Shown here: piece after piece, positions 1 through 7,749 of the stretch | How positions within the stretch are numbered: position 1 is the first letter of the stretch | How the letters are laid out: each line of letters opens with the position of its first letter | From: Cellulomonas sp. | GTDB lineage: Bacteria; Actinomycetota; Actinomycetes; Actinomycetales; Cellulomonadaceae | DNA length: 36,002 nt | NCBI GenBank assembly: GCA_012927595.1 | Contig: JABBOW010000123.1 | Location: 1 to 36,002 of the forward strand | Direction of reading: 5' to 3' | Notes under the pieces: model-generated | Seen by the model: the letters and a program-made list of their open reading frames with translations, nothing else | What the model was told of the DNA's origin: nothing | Databases searched by the model: none | Position numbers and translations under genes: made by a program

Positions 1-900
1 GCCGACCTGGGGGGCGCCGCGAGGTACGGCGACGAGCCCGTGGCCGACGACTCGGCCCAGGACTCCGTCGGCACGACGGTGCTCGGCGGCGGCGCGGGCT
101 CGGCGACGACCGTGCTCGGCGGCACCGCGGCGACCGCGCTGATCGCGAGCGACGGCGCCACGCGTTCGTTCGTGGCCGGGGCCGCGGCGGACGATGACGC
201 CGAGCTGGACGACGTTGGCGACAGGTCGGACGACTGGGTCGCCGACGGGCTCGAACCGGCGGGTCCTGAGGTCGAGGGGTCAGGGTATGAGCGCCCGCCC
301 GCCCGTCGACGCTGGGGCACGCTGCTGTCCCTCGCGCTGGTAGCGGTCGCCGCAGCGGCGCTGTACCCCGGGTACACGCTCATCGTCGTCGGCATCCTGC
401 TCCTCGTGGTGCGGACCGTCGGGCGGACCGTCGAGTCGATGCACGCGCGTCGCGAACGGGTCGGCGTGCGCCGGTCGGATCCCGTCCGGGCTGTGGTGCT
501 CACGCCGTGGCACCTGCTGCGATCCGTCCTCGGCCTCGTGCCGTCGATCGTCGTGGGTGCGAGCCTCGTGGTGATCGTTCTCGGCGTGCTGTGGTGGATG
601 CTCGGCAGCGGCTACTGGGTGCTCGCCGGGTCGATGTCTGGCCGGCAGCCGGGGGGCTGGCAGGCGTCTGCCGTCGTCGCGGGCGCGTTCTTGCTCGGGC
701 TCGTCGCGTCGTGGTGGGGCCCGCTCACGGCGATGACCCGCACCGGTGCTCGCCGGGTGCTCGCGGTCGTCGCGCCCGGTCGGGCGGGTGCACTCGTGGT
801 CGTCCTGCTCGCGTTCGCGGGCACGGCCGTCCTGCTCGCGCAGGTGGTCCACGGAACCCCGATCGTGTGGGCCCCGCTGCCCGAGCCGATCCTGCCCTGA
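1..900 (+). CDS. C-terminal part of a membrane-anchored protein, possibly Ser/Thr protein kinase tail (partial)
   Basis: The frame is open from the first base of the window, so the gene starts upstream; it ends at the TGA at 898-900. The visible part has a low-complexity, Ala/Gly/Asp-rich linker of about 95 residues with repeated TTVLGG-like segments. Four to five hydrophobic segments follow, roughly codons 110-135, 175-200, 220-240 and 265-285. An acidic flexible linker before a bundle of membrane helices resembles C-terminal tails of some actinobacterial Ser/Thr protein kinases. No kinase motif lies inside the window, so that assignment is inference. It could equally be an unrelated multi-pass membrane protein. 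Reading frame and membrane nature are clear; function is not. Confidence 0.6.
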   Translation, partial: ADLGGAARYGDEPVADDSAQDSVGTTVLGGGAGSATTVLGGTAATALIASDGATRSFVAGAAADDDAELDDVGDRSDDWVADGLEPAGPEVEGSGYERPPARRRWGTLLSLALVAVAAAALYPGYTLIVVGILLLVVRTVGRTVESMHARRERVGVRRSDPVRAVVLTPWHLLRSVLGLVPSIVVGASLVVIVLGVLWWMLGSGYWVLAGSMSGRQPGGWQASAVVAGAFLLGLVASWWGPLTAMTRTGARRVLAVVAPGRAGALVVVLLAFAGTAVLLAQVVHGTPIVWAPLPEPILP

Positions 901-941
901 ACCCCGGGCCGAACGGTCCGTCAGCCGACAGGCCGACCCCT

Positions 942-947
942 TACCCT
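942..947 (+). promoter_or_regulatory. -10 hexamer TACCCT of a leaderless promoter
   Basis: TACCCT ends 6 nt before the ATG at 954, which places the transcript start at or next to the start codon. No Shine-Dalgarno sequence lies between them. No clear -35 box was found. Confidence 0.45.
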
Positions 948-953
948 GGGCGC

Positions 954-1469
954 ATGACCGCTTCCCGGCCCCGTGCCCGGGTCGGCGTGCCCTCACGGTG
1001 CGTGGGCCTGGCTGCTGCGTCGGTCGCCGCGATCGCGGTCCTGGGGGCGATCGCGCTGCCCGGTCGGTTCGCTCTCCGCCAATGCGTGAGCGCCGATGGC
1101 GCACTCGGTCCGCTCGGGCTGCGGCTCGCCCTGCTGCGCGACGCAGCCGACTGCCCGGACGGCACTGTCGAGTTCACTCCGCTTGCGCGGGGTGGCGTCG
1201 TGGTGCTGCTCAGCGTCGCTGTGCCGGTTCTGCTGTTCCACCTGGCCGTCGGCGCCGGGGGTCTGGGGATCTGGGCGGTCCTGGTTCGGGCACTGCGGTC
1301 CGCGGCCCATGTCCTCGCCGCGGTGCTGCCGAGAGTGCCGCGCTCCGCGGTCGCGGTCGTCGGGCGGGTCCCGCGGTTCGCCGTTCTCATCGAGGTGCGC
1401 TCGCGGCGCACGATCGCCGCAGTCCTGGCCGCTCACCCGCACCGCGGTCCGCCCGCCCTGCACGCCTGA
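954..1469 (+). CDS. Small membrane protein of unknown function
   Basis: A 171-residue protein that I do not recognise. It has a basic N-terminus, a hydrophobic segment near residues 18-35, a short extracytoplasmic stretch with two Cys residues (about 42 and 64), and a second hydrophobic region near 82-110. The C-terminal half is Arg/Ala/Val-rich. The ATG at 954 was chosen because it follows a TACCCT -10 hexamer by 6 nt (leaderless) and gives a sensible N-terminal membrane anchor. The frame is open further upstream, but that part overlaps the preceding gene. It lies between the membrane protein and the DsbA-like gene on the same strand, 44 nt before the latter, so the two may be co-transcribed. 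Two Cys in an outward-facing loop next to a thiol oxidoreductase gene is suggestive but proves nothing. Confidence 0.6.
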   Translation: MTASRPRARVGVPSRCVGLAAASVAAIAVLGAIALPGRFALRQCVSADGALGPLGLRLALLRDAADCPDGTVEFTPLARGGVVVLLSVAVPVLLFHLAVGAGGLGIWAVLVRALRSAAHVLAAVLPRVPRSAVAVVGRVPRFAVLIEVRSRRTIAAVLAAHPHRGPPALHA

Positions 1470-1513
1470 ACGCCCGCTCCACCTCCACCCGACTCTCAGA
1501 CGGAAGCAGAACC

Positions 1514-2365
1514 ATGCCCACCAACGATCCACGTCCCAACAAGGCCGAGCGGCGCGACGAGGCCCGGGTCAAGGCCATCCAGATGCGCGAGCAGCAGAAA
1601 ACGCGCGAGAAGCGGAACCGGATGGTCGCGATCGGCGGGCTCGTCGCCGCGGTCGTCGTGCTCGTCGTCGTCGTCGCACTCATTCTGGGCCAGACGAAGG
1701 GCACCACCGCAGGTGCCGCCTACACCGGCGATGCCGTCAAGCTCGCCGGCGTCGCCAAGCCCTCGACCGTCGGGGACAACGGCGCCATCCCCATCGGCGC
1801 CACCGGCAAGGCCGGCGAGAAGCCGGCCACAGGCGACGTCGTCGTCTCGGTCTACCTCGACTACATGTGCCCGTACTGCCACCAGTTCGAGACCGCCAAC
1901 GACCCCGAGCTCGCCACGCTGCGCGCTGCGGGCGGCGTGGTCGTCGAGTACCACCCGATCTCGATCCTCGACCGGCTGTCGTCAGGCACCGAGTACTCGA
2001 CCCGGGCCTCGAACGCCGCGGCAGTCGTCGCCGACCAGGCTCCCGACAAGTTCTCGGCGTTCAACTCGGCGCTGTTCGCCAACCAGCCGGCGGAGAACTC
2101 CCAGGGCCTGTCCGACGCCGAGATCGCGAAGCTCGCGGTCACCGCCGGCGTACCCCAGACGGTCGTCGACCAGTTCACGGCGAAGGCGCCGGGCAAGTCC
2201 TGGCGCACGTTCGCCCCCTACGTGTCGGCGCTGACGGCTCAGGCCAGCGTTGACCTCGGTGCGTCGTACGGCACGCCGACCATCCGCATCAACGGCACCA
2301 CATTCAAGGGCGACCTGTACTCGGCGGGTCCGCTCACCCAGGCGATCATCGCAGCGAAGGGCTGA
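1514..2365 (+). CDS. Membrane-tethered DsbA-family thioredoxin-fold protein
   Basis: This 283-residue protein probably forms or isomerises disulfide bonds outside the membrane. Residues 1-37 are highly charged and cytoplasmic, 38-58 form one transmembrane anchor, and about 105-283 form a thioredoxin fold with DsbA-type insertion. The active site is CPYC at 119-122, preceded by a hydrophobic strand; the cis-Pro loop is the YGTP near residue 255. This matches the Thioredoxin_4 group common in Actinobacteria. The ATG at 1514 has a GGAAG ribosome-binding site about 8 nt upstream. A serpentine-type N-anchor rather than a cleavable signal is predicted from the long charged N-terminus. Clients are unknown; secreted proteins in the 5103-8423 locus carry paired Cys and are possible clients by inference only. 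Confidence 0.9.
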   Translation: MPTNDPRPNKAERRDEARVKAIQMREQQKTREKRNRMVAIGGLVAAVVVLVVVVALILGQTKGTTAGAAYTGDAVKLAGVAKPSTVGDNGAIPIGATGKAGEKPATGDVVVSVYLDYMCPYCHQFETANDPELATLRAAGGVVVEYHPISILDRLSSGTEYSTRASNAAAVVADQAPDKFSAFNSALFANQPAENSQGLSDAEIAKLAVTAGVPQTVVDQFTAKAPGKSWRTFAPYVSALTAQASVDLGASYGTPTIRINGTTFKGDLYSAGPLTQAIIAAKG

Positions 2366-2471
2366 TGGCGCGGTAGGTCCACGGGGCTGTCGGACCAGGC
2401 GATCACCACCCGGCGCGGCGGCCCCGGCGCACCGGCTTCGGTACGCTTGCGCGGTACCCCTCGGGGTGCGC

Positions 2472-2545
2472 GCCTCCTTAGCTCAGTTGGCCAGAGCAAC
2501 GCACTTGTAATGCGTAGGTCATCGGTTCGAATCCGATAGGAGGCT
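2472..2545 (+). tRNA. tRNA-Thr (anticodon TGT)
   Basis: A complete cloverleaf can be folded. The acceptor stem pairs 2472-2478 with 2538-2544. The D-stem is GCTC/GAGC. The anticodon stem is ACGCA/TGCGT with loop CTTGTAA, giving anticodon TGT at 2506-2508. The T-arm is ATCGG-TTCGAAT-CCGAT. The discriminator is T at 2545 and CCA is not encoded. A TACGCT hexamer at 2442-2447 is a possible -10 box. The gene converges with the minus-strand gene ending at 2551. Confidence 0.96.
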
Positions 2546-2550
2546 CTGCG

Positions 2551-2877
2551 TCAGCGGCCGATGCGGTCCGTCAGCGCACGCCACAGGACGGTCCCCTGGA
2601 TCCAGTCCAGGGCCGGCGTGCCCTCGAGGCGTTGCGCGGCCGCGTCGAGCTCGGCAGCAAGCGCCGCCGGGAGCCCGTCCGTGCGGGCCGCGGCGGCCGC
2701 GGCACGGTAGAAGCTGCTGCGTTCGACCGCATAGGTCGTGGCGAACCGCTCGAGCATGCCGCGTGCCCCGAGGGCGGCACCGGGCGTGAGATCGTCGACA
2801 GGGATCGCGCGGCCCTTGATGTCTCGCCACACCTGTCCGTCGAAGCCCCACGGGGCGGGACGCATCACGAAGGTCAC
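2551..2877 (-). CDS. Small conserved-looking protein coupled to a response regulator gene
   Basis: A 108-residue protein that I do not recognise. It begins with an aromatic-rich segment (APWGFDGQVWRDIKG) and then becomes mostly helical and Ala/Arg-rich, ending LWRALTDRIGR. No signal peptide, membrane segment or metal motif is visible. The GTG at 2877 overlaps the stop of the upstream response regulator by 4 nt (GTGA), indicating translational coupling; an in-frame ATG at 2865 is the alternative start. Coupling to the NarL-type regulator suggests an accessory role in that signalling pathway. Proven function: none. Confidence 0.6.
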   Translation of the reverse strand: MTFVMRPAPWGFDGQVWRDIKGRAIPVDDLTPGAALGARGMLERFATTYAVERSSFYRAAAAAARTDGLPAALAAELDAAAQRLEGTPALDWIQGTVLWRALTDRIGR

Positions 2878-3542
2878 GACCGGCCGGTCTCCTCGAGCAG
2901 TCGCAGCGCGGCGCTGACGCGCGGGTTGCGGGTCGGGTCGGCGTCGATCTCGAGCGTGCCGTAGATCGCGTTGATGTGGTTCTGCACGGACTTCTCGGTG
3001 ATCCCGAGGGCCTCGCCGATACCCGCGTTCGAGCGGCCCTGCGCGAGGAGCCGCAGCACCGCGTACTGCCGGTCCGTGAGCCGTGCGACGGCGGTCCCGG
3101 CGCGCGGCTTCTTGCGGTCGATGAGCGCAGAGTCGAGCGTCGTCTTGCCGGCCGCCGAGGCACGCACGGCTGCGACGAGCGTGGCGGTGCTGGTCGAGGA
3201 GGTCTTGGACAGGTAGCTCCAGCCGTTGCGCACGTCCGGCGGCAGGTCGAGCAGAAGGTCCATGGAGTCCTGCGCGGACAGCAGGAGGATGCCGAGCCCG
3301 GGCTGCTGCCGCCGGAGGATCACGCCGAGCGCGATTCCGTTGCCGTCGGGCAGGTCGATGTCGAGGAGGGCGACGTCGACGGCGCCGGGGGTGATGCGCT
3401 GCTCGGCCTCGCGGGCTGTGCCCACCGCCGCCACGACAGTGATGCCCTCGACGTTCGCGAGCGTGAACTCGAGCATAGAAAGGAACAGCGGCTGGTCCTC
3501 GACGATCCCGAGCCGGATGGAGTCGTGCGCCTGCGTGATCAT
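2874..3542 (-). CDS. NarL/FixJ-family response regulator
   Basis: A 222-residue two-domain regulator. The receiver domain spans residues 10-130, with acidic pocket E15-D16, phospho-acceptor D61 in the LLDIDLPDG strand-loop and the conserved Lys at 113. A LuxR-type helix-turn-helix spans about 155-200 (LTDRQYAVLRLLAQG, then ITEKSVQNHINAIY). The length is normal for the family. It is divergent from the sensor kinase gene at 3620, with 77 nt between starts, so the two form a likely cognate pair sharing a control region. Its stop overlaps the next gene's GTG by 4 nt. The start ATG is preceded by a weak GATACT hexamer 8 nt upstream. Target genes cannot be inferred. Confidence 0.93.
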   Translation of the reverse strand: MITQAHDSIRLGIVEDQPLFLSMLEFTLANVEGITVVAAVGTAREAEQRITPGAVDVALLDIDLPDGNGIALGVILRRQQPGLGILLLSAQDSMDLLLDLPPDVRNGWSYLSKTSSTSTATLVAAVRASAAGKTTLDSALIDRKKPRAGTAVARLTDRQYAVLRLLAQGRSNAGIGEALGITEKSVQNHINAIYGTLEIDADPTRNPRVSAALRLLEETGRS

Positions 3543-3619
3543 CGTGCCCCAGTATCGTCGTGCGCGACGTCACGCGCGGGATCCCGCGCCGTGGTGACTC
3601 CGATCAGGACTGGACGATC

Positions 3620-4774
3620 ATGCCCGCCGCGAGGACAGCCGAGCAGTCAGCCCAGCGCGACGACCGCACTGCGCTCCTGGTCTCGACGGGCGGGGTCCTC
3701 GGTCTGCTCGCGGTGGGTGCGGCGCTGGTGGTGTCCAACGCGTACCAGTACGCGCCCGCGGGCGTCGGCGGCGGTTCGTTCGGCAGCGGTCTCGCGGCCA
3801 ACGCGATCTGGGTGCTCGGCATGCTTGCCGTCCTGCGGGGGAGCAGGGTCGCGGCCACTCGCAGCATCTGGGAGATGGTGTTCGGCATCGCCGTCGCGGC
3901 CATGTACGCGGCCGTCGCGCGCGTCGTGGCCCAGTCCGGGTTCCATGTCTATGCGGTGGCCATCACCTCGACCCAGCTCGTCGAGCTGACGGCCGGGTTC
4001 GTCGCGGGGTTCGCCGGGGGCATGGCGGGGGCCGGGGCCATGGTGTCGCAACGCCGGCTCAGGACGGGCAGCGAGGCGGGTGCCGCGGCAAAGGTACGGA
4101 TCGAGCTCGCGCTGCGCGCGCTGGAGGACGAGGAGATCCGGGTCCGACGCGAGGTCGCTGAGGGCCTGCACGGCAGCCTCCAGCAGCGGCTCGTGCTCAT
4201 CGTGGCGCGGCTCGACCGCGCGATCGAGTCGTTCGAGTCGGGATTCGGGACCGACGCCGACGTGGTCGCGCTGAAGGAGGTGCGCGCGCAGATCGAAGAC
4301 GTGCGTGAGGGCGACGTGCGCGAGACCAGCCGCATGCTCTACCCGGAGAGCCTCGAGATCGGCATGGTGCCCGCGGTCCGGTCGCTGCTCGCGCGGATGC
4401 CACCGGACATCGCGACGCGCATGGTCGTGTCCGACGACGTGCGCAGCCTCGACGACCCGGTCTCGCCCCAGCTGACCCAGAGCGAGCGGCTGCTCGCGGT
4501 CCGGGTGGTCGAGGAGGCGGTGACCAACGCGTTGCGCCACGGCGGCGCGCACTCCCTGCGTGTGTCGATCGAGCTCGACGTGGACTGCCTCGCCGTCGCG
4601 GTGGTCGACGACGGGTCGGGATTCGATGCGCCGACCGCTGGCCCGCGCTCCGGGACGAAGCGCCTTCAGGAGCGTCTGCTCCTCATCGGGGGGCGGCTGA
4701 ATGTCTCTTCTGTCCCGGGTGAGGGGACGCGAGTCGAGGCCCGGGTGCCGATCTCGATCATGTACGACGCCTGA
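3620..4774 (+). CDS. Sensor histidine kinase, NarL-partner (HisKA_3-like)
   Basis: A 384-residue membrane kinase. Hydrophobic segments lie near 18-39, 59-73, 84-104 and 111-143, with almost no extracellular loop, so the sensing is probably within the membrane. The dimerisation/phospho-acceptor helix is around EGLHGSLQQRLV with His184. A GHKL ATPase domain follows: N-box near VEEAVTNALRHGG, G-box VVDDGSGFD and a C-terminal GEGTRVEARVP. The residue after the phospho-His is Gly rather than the acidic Asp usual in HisKA_3 proteins; some actinobacterial kinases share this. The ATG at 3620 is chosen because it gives a short polar N-terminus before the first helix; a GTG at 3560 is possible. Cognate partner is the divergent regulator at 2874-3542. 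Confidence 0.9.
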   Translation: MPAARTAEQSAQRDDRTALLVSTGGVLGLLAVGAALVVSNAYQYAPAGVGGGSFGSGLAANAIWVLGMLAVLRGSRVAATRSIWEMVFGIAVAAMYAAVARVVAQSGFHVYAVAITSTQLVELTAGFVAGFAGGMAGAGAMVSQRRLRTGSEAGAAAKVRIELALRALEDEEIRVRREVAEGLHGSLQQRLVLIVARLDRAIESFESGFGTDADVVALKEVRAQIEDVREGDVRETSRMLYPESLEIGMVPAVRSLLARMPPDIATRMVVSDDVRSLDDPVSPQLTQSERLLAVRVVEEAVTNALRHGGAHSLRVSIELDVDCLAVAVVDDGSGFDAPTAGPRSGTKRLQERLLLIGGRLNVSSVPGEGTRVEARVPISIMYDA

Positions 4775-5102
4775 CGGGCAGTCACATCCCGAGCTGAAAC
4801 CTGTCATACGCTATTTTCATCACGATGGTCGCGCTTCCACGGGCGGACGAGCGGGCGCGCCGGCGGCCGAGAAGCAGCCGTGAACACCCTCCCGCGCTGT
4901 CTGATTCGCGGTGGTAGGTAGTGATTGTCCGGGGTGAAACAATCGGACCTTTCCGGCGCTGTAGGTGGCTGCACCCAGGCCAGACGTGGACAACTGTTCA
5001 GAACTTCCTAGTGTTCCTTTTGTCCAGCAGCGAGGTCGCTCTTTGGACGGGTTTCGGCCAACCGCCGACTCCCACCAAAACCAGTCTCCGGGAGCAGTCG
5101 GA
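4775..5102 (+). other. 328-nt intergenic region upstream of the secreted-protein locus
   Basis: No coding sequence was found. TACGCT at 4807-4812 is a possible -10 box without a convincing -35. GATTG/CAATC arms and a GGTAGGTAG string near 4913-4921 resemble pieces of structured RNA but match no riboswitch class that I know. The last 37 nt can fold a hairpin that covers the ribosome-binding site of the next gene (separate entry). The length and folding suggest a long regulated 5' leader; this is inference. Confidence 0.4.
5066..5100 (+). promoter_or_regulatory. Hairpin that can mask the ribosome-binding site of the 5103 gene
   Basis: CTCCC at 5069-5073 pairs with GGGAG at 5090-5094, and CGA at 5066-5068 with TCG at 5098-5100, leaving a 3-nt bulge and a 16-nt loop. 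GGGAG is the probable Shine-Dalgarno sequence, 8 nt before the ATG at 5103. Whether the hairpin forms in the cell is not known. Confidence 0.35.
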
Positions 5103-5531
5103 ATGTCGAAGTCCACGAACCGTCGCAAGTCCATCGCCATCGCGCTCGCCGTCCTCGGTGTTGCTGGCCTGTCTCTCGCGTCCGCGTCGCAGCTCACGCT
5201 GAACGGGAGCGCGTCGGTCCAGTCGGGCGTCGCCACGACACTGAACGTGGACTGCCAGCAGGCGCCCATCATCGTAACTTTCTCCGTGCCGGTCCGTGTT
5301 GGCACGACCTACGCGTCGGCGAGCGTCGTGGTCACTGGCATCGACACCAGCGTCGGCAAGTGCCTCGGCAAGTTCTACAAGCTGGCCCTGCTCGACGGCA
5401 GTGCGACGCCCGTCCTCGGTGCGCCCGAGTTCACGGGGATGATCGCCGCGGGCGACTCCACGATGACGAAGGCGATCCCGAGCGGCCAGGACAACAACAT
5501 CAAGTCCGTCGCCCTGACGATCTACAGCTGA
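5103..5531 (+). CDS. Small secreted protein of the Cys-VTGI-C-x-G family
   Basis: A 142-residue protein with an N-terminal signal: basic residues 3-9, hydrophobic core about 11-26, and a probable cleavage after SAS near residue 29, just before QLTLNG. The mature part is beta-rich, Ser/Thr/Val-rich, about 113 residues, with two Cys (DCQQ and KCLG) likely forming a disulfide. It contains the VTGI-x(n)-C-x-G motif shared with the 6222, 7142 and 8025 genes. There is no LPXTG sorting signal or membrane anchor at the C-terminus (ends SVALTIYS). GGGAG lies 8 nt before the ATG. The gene is directly followed by an ER/SipW-type signal peptidase gene, so it is a probable substrate of that peptidase. By analogy with SipW-TasA systems it might form extracellular fibres; this is inference without direct evidence. 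Confidence 0.8.
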   Translation: MSKSTNRRKSIAIALAVLGVAGLSLASASQLTLNGSASVQSGVATTLNVDCQQAPIIVTFSVPVRVGTTYASASVVVTGIDTSVGKCLGKFYKLALLDGSATPVLGAPEFTGMIAAGDSTMTKAIPSGQDNNIKSVALTIYS

Positions 5532-5634
5532 CAAGGACCCGCGGACTGACAGAGGTCGGATCATCGAGCGACTCACGAGCCACGGAGCCGGCGCGGTCAC
5601 CCCGCGCCGGCTTCTCGGCATCGTCGCATCGGTC

Positions 5635-6225
5635 GTGCTGTACACGCTCGCGGGCGTGGCGGCCTTTGTCCTCTGGCCGACCAGTCTCGGCGGGTGCACG
5701 ACCCTGACGATCGTCTCGGGTCACTCGATGGAACCGACGTACTACACGGGTGACCTGGTCATCGCGCGGTGCGGCACGGCGTCCGTCGGCGACGTGATCG
5801 TCTACCAGCCCAAAGACCTGGGCGGTGCGCGCATCATCCACCGCATCGTCGGCGGCGACGCGACGACCGGCTGGACAATGAAGGGCGACAACAACCCCTC
5901 GGCCGACCCGTTCAACCCGGGCAGCTCCGAGGTGCTCGGCGTCGCGAAGGTCTACCTGCCCAAGGTTGGCCTCATCGCCCGCGGCCTGACCAGCCCGTTC
6001 GTGTGGGGCTCCTTCATCCTGATCGCGATCGGCCTGTTCATCTGGCCGCGCGCTGAGGAGTCCGATGATGCCGGGGTTGACGCACGTGACGCCAACGAGT
6101 CCACAGCGTCGGCTGGTGCCGCCGTGGTCCCGACCGATCACGAGCTACACGCCCGCTCCGAGGCGGCCGCGGCGCCGAGCTGGGTTCCCGACACCGTTCC
6201 TGACATGCGGCTGGAGTCGCGATGA
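5635..6225 (+). CDS. Signal peptidase I, SipW/ER type (Ser-His dyad)
   Basis: Membrane serine protease that removes signal peptides. From the GTG at 5635 the protein has 196 residues. The catalytic Ser31 lies in SGHSMEPT. The general base is His69 in ARIIHRIVG, where bacterial type enzymes have Lys; this is the ER/archaeal/SipW subtype. KGDNNPSADP at 83-92 is the third conserved block. A C-terminal transmembrane helix at about 122-138 is followed by a polar tail. The GTG start truncates the first membrane helix and lacks a ribosome-binding site. The frame is open upstream to include RRLLGIVASVVLYTLAGVAA, and an AGAGG motif (5551-5555) lies 7 nt before an ATC at 5563, so the true start may be AUC. 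Its stop overlaps the ATG of the 6222 gene by 4 nt (ATGA), so the two are coupled. Confidence 0.88.
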   Translation: MLYTLAGVAAFVLWPTSLGGCTTLTIVSGHSMEPTYYTGDLVIARCGTASVGDVIVYQPKDLGGARIIHRIVGGDATTGWTMKGDNNPSADPFNPGSSEVLGVAKVYLPKVGLIARGLTSPFVWGSFILIAIGLFIWPRAEESDDAGVDARDANESTASAGAAVVPTDHELHARSEAAAAPSWVPDTVPDMRLESR

Positions 6226-7079
6226 AGCGGTTCCTCGGCGTGCTCGCTGCTCTCCTCGCCGTGGCAGCGATCGGCCTCACTCCAGCGAGTGCTGCCAAGT
6301 TGACGCTCGTCGGCGCGCAGCACCCGCATGCGTCCTCCTACCAGCGGTGCGACGACGCGGTGGCCGTGACGTTGACCGTCACGGGAAAGAAAAAAGACCC
6401 AAGCACCTCTGCTGCGATCACGGGCATCGCAGCCTCGTGCTCAGGGTTGATCGCGACGGTGTACGTCTATACGTCGTCCACCGGCGCCGCTCGGTGGTCG
6501 GCGTCCGGCACGGTCGCGAGCACGAGCACGTCGTTGACCCTCGCTCCAAACGCCAGCTTTCAGTTGAACACCACCGATGTGGCCTACGTGATGATCGGCG
6601 CCTGGCCTGTGCCGACGAACAACCAGGCGCTGCCGGCCCTGTGGTGCACGGTGGCCGGTGGCACGGGCACCGACGCGTGCGACGCGACCGTGAGCATCTT
6701 CACCGGCACCCGGGGGACGGTGTTCGCCACCTACTACGACGTCGTCGTCACGACCACGTCGACGACACCCGTCACGTGGGAGGTCACCTTCAACTTAGCC
6801 AGCAGCAGCTATGGCACGCCGATCGCGACCAAGCTTGGCAACTCCGACTTCGACGCATACTGTGACGGCACCACCCAGTGGGGCTCTGTGCAACCTGCGG
6901 TGAACGACGTCAATCCTGGTACCTGCACCGCGGGGCTGCTCACAGTCACGGGCGTGACGGGAGCCGCCCCGAACCCTGACTTCAGCACGGTGACGAGCAC
7001 GCTGGAGCGGCACTTCTCGCTGGTCATCAACCGCACCAAGCCGAAATACACCGACGTCCTGTCGAGCGCATGCTCTTGA
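6222..7079 (+). CDS. Secreted protein of the Cys-VTGI-C-x-G family, long form
   Basis: A 285-residue protein with a signal peptide (MKRFLGVLAALLAV...), cleavage predicted after ASA near residue 24, leaving AKLTLVG at the mature N-terminus. The first domain has SSYQRCDDAV, then ITGI...SCSG, matching the small proteins at 5103 and 8025. The second half is a Thr/Val-rich beta domain with four further Cys, including DAYCDGTTQWG and the terminal SSACS. It has no membrane anchor or sortase motif. It starts within the signal peptidase gene by a 4-nt ATGA overlap, so synthesis is coupled to that peptidase. The broken gene at 7142 is its closest relative in the window. Probable role: exported surface or fibre protein, by inference. 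Confidence 0.8.
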   Translation: MKRFLGVLAALLAVAAIGLTPASAAKLTLVGAQHPHASSYQRCDDAVAVTLTVTGKKKDPSTSAAITGIAASCSGLIATVYVYTSSTGAARWSASGTVASTSTSLTLAPNASFQLNTTDVAYVMIGAWPVPTNNQALPALWCTVAGGTGTDACDATVSIFTGTRGTVFATYYDVVVTTTSTTPVTWEVTFNLASSSYGTPIATKLGNSDFDAYCDGTTQWGSVQPAVNDVNPGTCTAGLLTVTGVTGAAPNPDFSTVTSTLERHFSLVINRTKPKYTDVLSSACS

Positions 7080-7141
7080 CGGTCTCCGCGATCGCGCGTG
7101 ACTGGGCCCGTCGCTGGACGCGCAGGTGACCGGAGCCGCCA

Positions 7142-7728
7142 ATGCAACGAGCCGTCGGAGATGTGATCGTCGCGTTTGCCTACGTCGCCCTTGTTGGCGT
7201 GTCGCGGTCGAGCGCGGCTCAGCTTGCGCTGATGGGCGCACAACGACGCAACAGCTCGTCGTACGAGCGCTGTGACGACGCGGTCGGCGCGACCACACCG
7301 CCGACCTCGGGCACGTCGACCTCCGTTCAGGTCTAGGGCATCGCCGCGCCGTGCGCGGGTGCCGCAGTCAGCGCGCCGGCCTACAACACGGTGACAGGGG
7401 CGGCGTCCACGGGGAACGCAACGGTGCCGGCAGGCGGCGGCACCGTGACGGTCGATCCAGTCGTCGCCTACACCCCGGCGTGTCGCCCCGGGCCTCCGTG
7501 ACGCTCGCGCCGTGGCCCGTCCCTGCGACGTGGACGTACATGCCGGTCCTCACCTGCCCATGTGTTCGGTCTACCGCATCGTCGACGGCGTCGACCCACC
7601 TCAGCCCGGCAGGAGCGGGGAACGCCGGATACAGCTGGGACACCGTCACGGCCGGATCGGGCAGGTCCCTTGACGTCGCTGGGAACAACGCAGGAACGGT
7701 GACGAACCCGGTCGACACCTGCTTATGA
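7142..7728 (+). pseudogene. Disrupted paralog of the 6222 secreted-protein gene
   Basis: The first 64 codons encode a signal-like segment and QLALMGAQRR then SSYERCDDAV, clearly related to KLTLVGAQHP and SSYQRCDDAV of the 6222 gene. A TAG at 7334-7336 interrupts the frame. It occupies the place of the Thr in the family's VTGI motif: the same frame continues GIAAPCAGAAVS, as expected, to a TGA at 7499-7501. From about 7490 the family-like sequence (SVTLAPWPVPATWTY...) continues in another frame and ends at the TGA at 7726-7728. One stop plus one probable frameshift indicate a pseudogene formed by tandem duplication and decay. A sequencing error could explain one lesion, hardly both. Confidence 0.72.
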
Positions 7729-7749
7729 GGGGGTGTTGCCACCCCCTTT
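7729..7749 (+). terminator. Intrinsic terminator after the broken paralog
   Basis: GGGGGTG at 7729-7735 pairs perfectly with CACCCCC at 7740-7746 across a TTGC loop, followed by TTT. It begins immediately after the stop codon at 7728. Confidence 0.65.

Noticed and set aside
3553..3562. TATCGT followed by GTG as a leaderless start of the sensor kinase at 3560
   Set aside because: Only 1 nt separates hexamer and GTG, too close; the ATG at 3620 gives a better N-terminus.
4913..4921. GGTAGGTAG resembling part of a cyclic-di-GMP-I riboswitch
   Set aside because: The other conserved parts (GGGCAAACC-type segment, tetraloop helix, GGGACGCAAAGCC) are absent upstream.
5000..5025. GAAC...GTTC inverted repeat as a LexA box
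   Set aside because: Spacing is 8 nt rather than the 4 nt of actinobacterial SOS boxes and the flanks do not match.
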